Shown here piece after piece: positions 4,985-5,941 of a stretch of 5,941 nucleotides of DNA (position 1 is the first letter of the stretch; the number at the start of each line of letters is the position of its first letter). Under the pieces are notes generated by a model, which was not told the origin of the DNA, made no database searches, and saw only the letters and a list, made by a program, of their open reading frames with translations. Origin of the DNA: Rhizorhabdus sp. (GTDB taxonomy: Bacteria > Pseudomonadota > Alphaproteobacteria > Sphingomonadales > Sphingomonadaceae); the NCBI GenBank assembly GCA_004297635.1, contig SCUQ01000071.1, positions 1 to 5,941 of the forward strand, in the 5' to 3' direction. Position numbers and translations under genes: made by a program.

Positions 4985-5941
4985 CTAGTCGCGCAACATC
5001 CTGTCGACCCGTCCGGCGAGATCGTCGATCGCGAAGGGCTTGGTCAGCACCTCCATGCCGCGCGCGACATGGCCGTGGTTCAGCACCGCATTTTCGGCAT
5101 AGCCGGTAATGAACAGCACTTTCAGGCCGGGGCGCATCGTGCGGGCCGCCTCGGCGACCTGGCGGCCGTTGAGCCCGCCGGGCAGGCCGACATCGGTGAT
5201 CAGCAGATCGACCGTTCCGGCGGCTTCCAGCAGCGCCAGGCCGGAGCTTCCGTCGCCCGCTTCGATGCAGGCATAGCCAAGATCGCCCAAAGCGTCGGTG
5301 ATCAGCATTCGGACGGTCGGTTCGTCATCGATCACCAGAACCGTCTGGCCGGCATCGGCCGGAACGGCCGGCGCGATATGGCGCCCCTCGCGCTCCTCGG
5401 CCTCGCCGAAATGACGTGGAAGATAGATGCATACCATCGTCCCCTGGCCGACTTCCGAATAGATGCGGACATGGCCGTGAGACTGCCGCGCGAAGCCATA
5501 GACCATCGACAGGCCGAGGCCGGTGCCCTCGCCGATCGGCTTGGTGGTGAAGAAGGGGTCGAACACGCGGTCGAGAATGTCCTTTTCGATGCCCGTGCCG
5601 GTATCGCTGACGCATATCGTGACATATTGGCCGGGTTCGAGGCCGCGCTCCTGCGCGGTGCGGTCGTCGAGCCATTTGTTACCGGTCTCGATCGTGATGC
5701 GACCGCCATGGGGCATCGCGTCACGGGCATTGATGCATAGGTTGAGGATCGCGTTTTCGAGCTGGTTGGCGTCGACCAGGCTGGGCCATAGCCCTGCTGC
5801 GGCGATCGTCTCGACATCGATCGCGGGGCCAACCGTGCGGCGTACCAGTTCGACGAGATCCGGCAGCAGCCCGTTGATGACGATGGGCTTCGGGGCCAGT
5901 GTCTGCCGCCGGGCAAAGGCCAGCAGCCTATGGGTCAAGGA
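4985..5941 (-). CDS. Hybrid sensor histidine kinase, ATPase plus receiver part (5' end missing)
   Basis: About 318 C-terminal residues of a hybrid two-component kinase are present. Counting from the Leu codon at 5938, the fragment opens at the end of the HisKA dimerisation helix (LTHRLLAFARRQ), so the phospho-accepting His and the sensor domain lie outside the window. The HATPase_c domain (about 24-175) has the N-box Asn66/Asn70 with ARDAM, the G1 box DTGTG (112-116), the F-box FDPFF (126-130) and the G2 box GEGTGLGL (136-143). After a 20-residue linker, the receiver domain (199-317) keeps the acidic pair Asp204/Asp205, phospho-acceptor Asp249, Thr278 and Lys300, so it should be active. There is no HPt domain, so phosphate presumably passes to a partner encoded elsewhere, or the receiver modulates the kinase. 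The TTG at 5938 is not a start, because the conserved helix continues upstream. The signal sensed is unknown. Confidence 0.93.
   Translation of the reverse strand, partial: SLTHRLLAFARRQTLAPKPIVINGLLPDLVELVRRTVGPAIDVETIAAAGLWPSLVDANQLENAILNLCINARDAMPHGGRITIETGNKWLDDRTAQERGLEPGQYVTICVSDTGTGIEKDILDRVFDPFFTTKPIGEGTGLGLSMVYGFARQSHGHVRIYSEVGQGTMVCIYLPRHFGEAEEREGRHIAPAVPADAGQTVLVIDDEPTVRMLITDALGDLGYACIEAGDGSSGLALLEAAGTVDLLITDVGLPGGLNGRQVAEAARTMRPGLKVLFITGYAENAVLNHGHVARGMEVLTKPFAIDDLAGRVDRMLRD

Noticed and set aside
4802..5740. 312-codon plus-strand open frame opposite the histidine kinase and overlapping the LprI-like gene
   Set aside because: The minus strand here encodes complete HATPase and receiver motifs. 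The plus-strand product shows no domain and would overlap the LprI-like gene in another frame.

Overview
The window is a short, gene-dense, GC-rich piece of an alphaproteobacterial chromosome, most likely from a sphingomonad (order Sphingomonadales). This is an inference from the gene families: a TolC-type outer membrane channel with a Pro-rich C-terminal tail, a PopZ/DUF2497 protein directly behind it, a UrcA-family protein and a DUF1311/LprI-like secreted protein. Strong third-position G/C bias gives long stop-free shadow frames on both strands. I see no RNA gene, mobile element, CRISPR array or origin. The window looks like a whole assembly contig: its first 13 bases are exactly the common end of Illumina sequencing adapters, and both terminal genes are cut.

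Layout on the + strand: adapter remnant (1-13); C-terminal 296 residues of a TolC-family efflux or secretion channel (14-905); a PopZ/DUF2497 protein (920-1486), 14 bp behind tolC; and a secreted S9-family (DPP5-like) dipeptidyl peptidase (1561-3594) with a complete Ser-Asp-His triad. A 10-bp GC hairpin (3609-3633) separates the peptidase from a convergent minus-strand gene. That gene encodes a UrcA-family exported protein (3656-4090). It is divergent from a plus-strand gene for an exported LprI-like protein (4267-4977), and the 176 bp between them hold nested inverted repeats and an 11-bp direct repeat. The last gene, on the minus strand (4985-5941, 5' end missing), encodes the catalytic ATPase plus receiver part of a hybrid sensor histidine kinase. 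It converges on the LprI-like gene with a 7-bp gap.

Functionally, tolC and popZ look like a co-transcribed pair concerned with the envelope and the cell pole. The next three genes all encode proteins with Sec signal peptides: a peptidase, UrcA and the LprI-like protein. The hybrid kinase has no visible functional tie to its neighbours. All the genes fit known families. I did not find a convincing new multi-gene system. The least explained parts are the C-terminal domain of the LprI-like protein, the UrcA protein, the structured divergent intergenic region and the unusually non-acidic PopZ linker.
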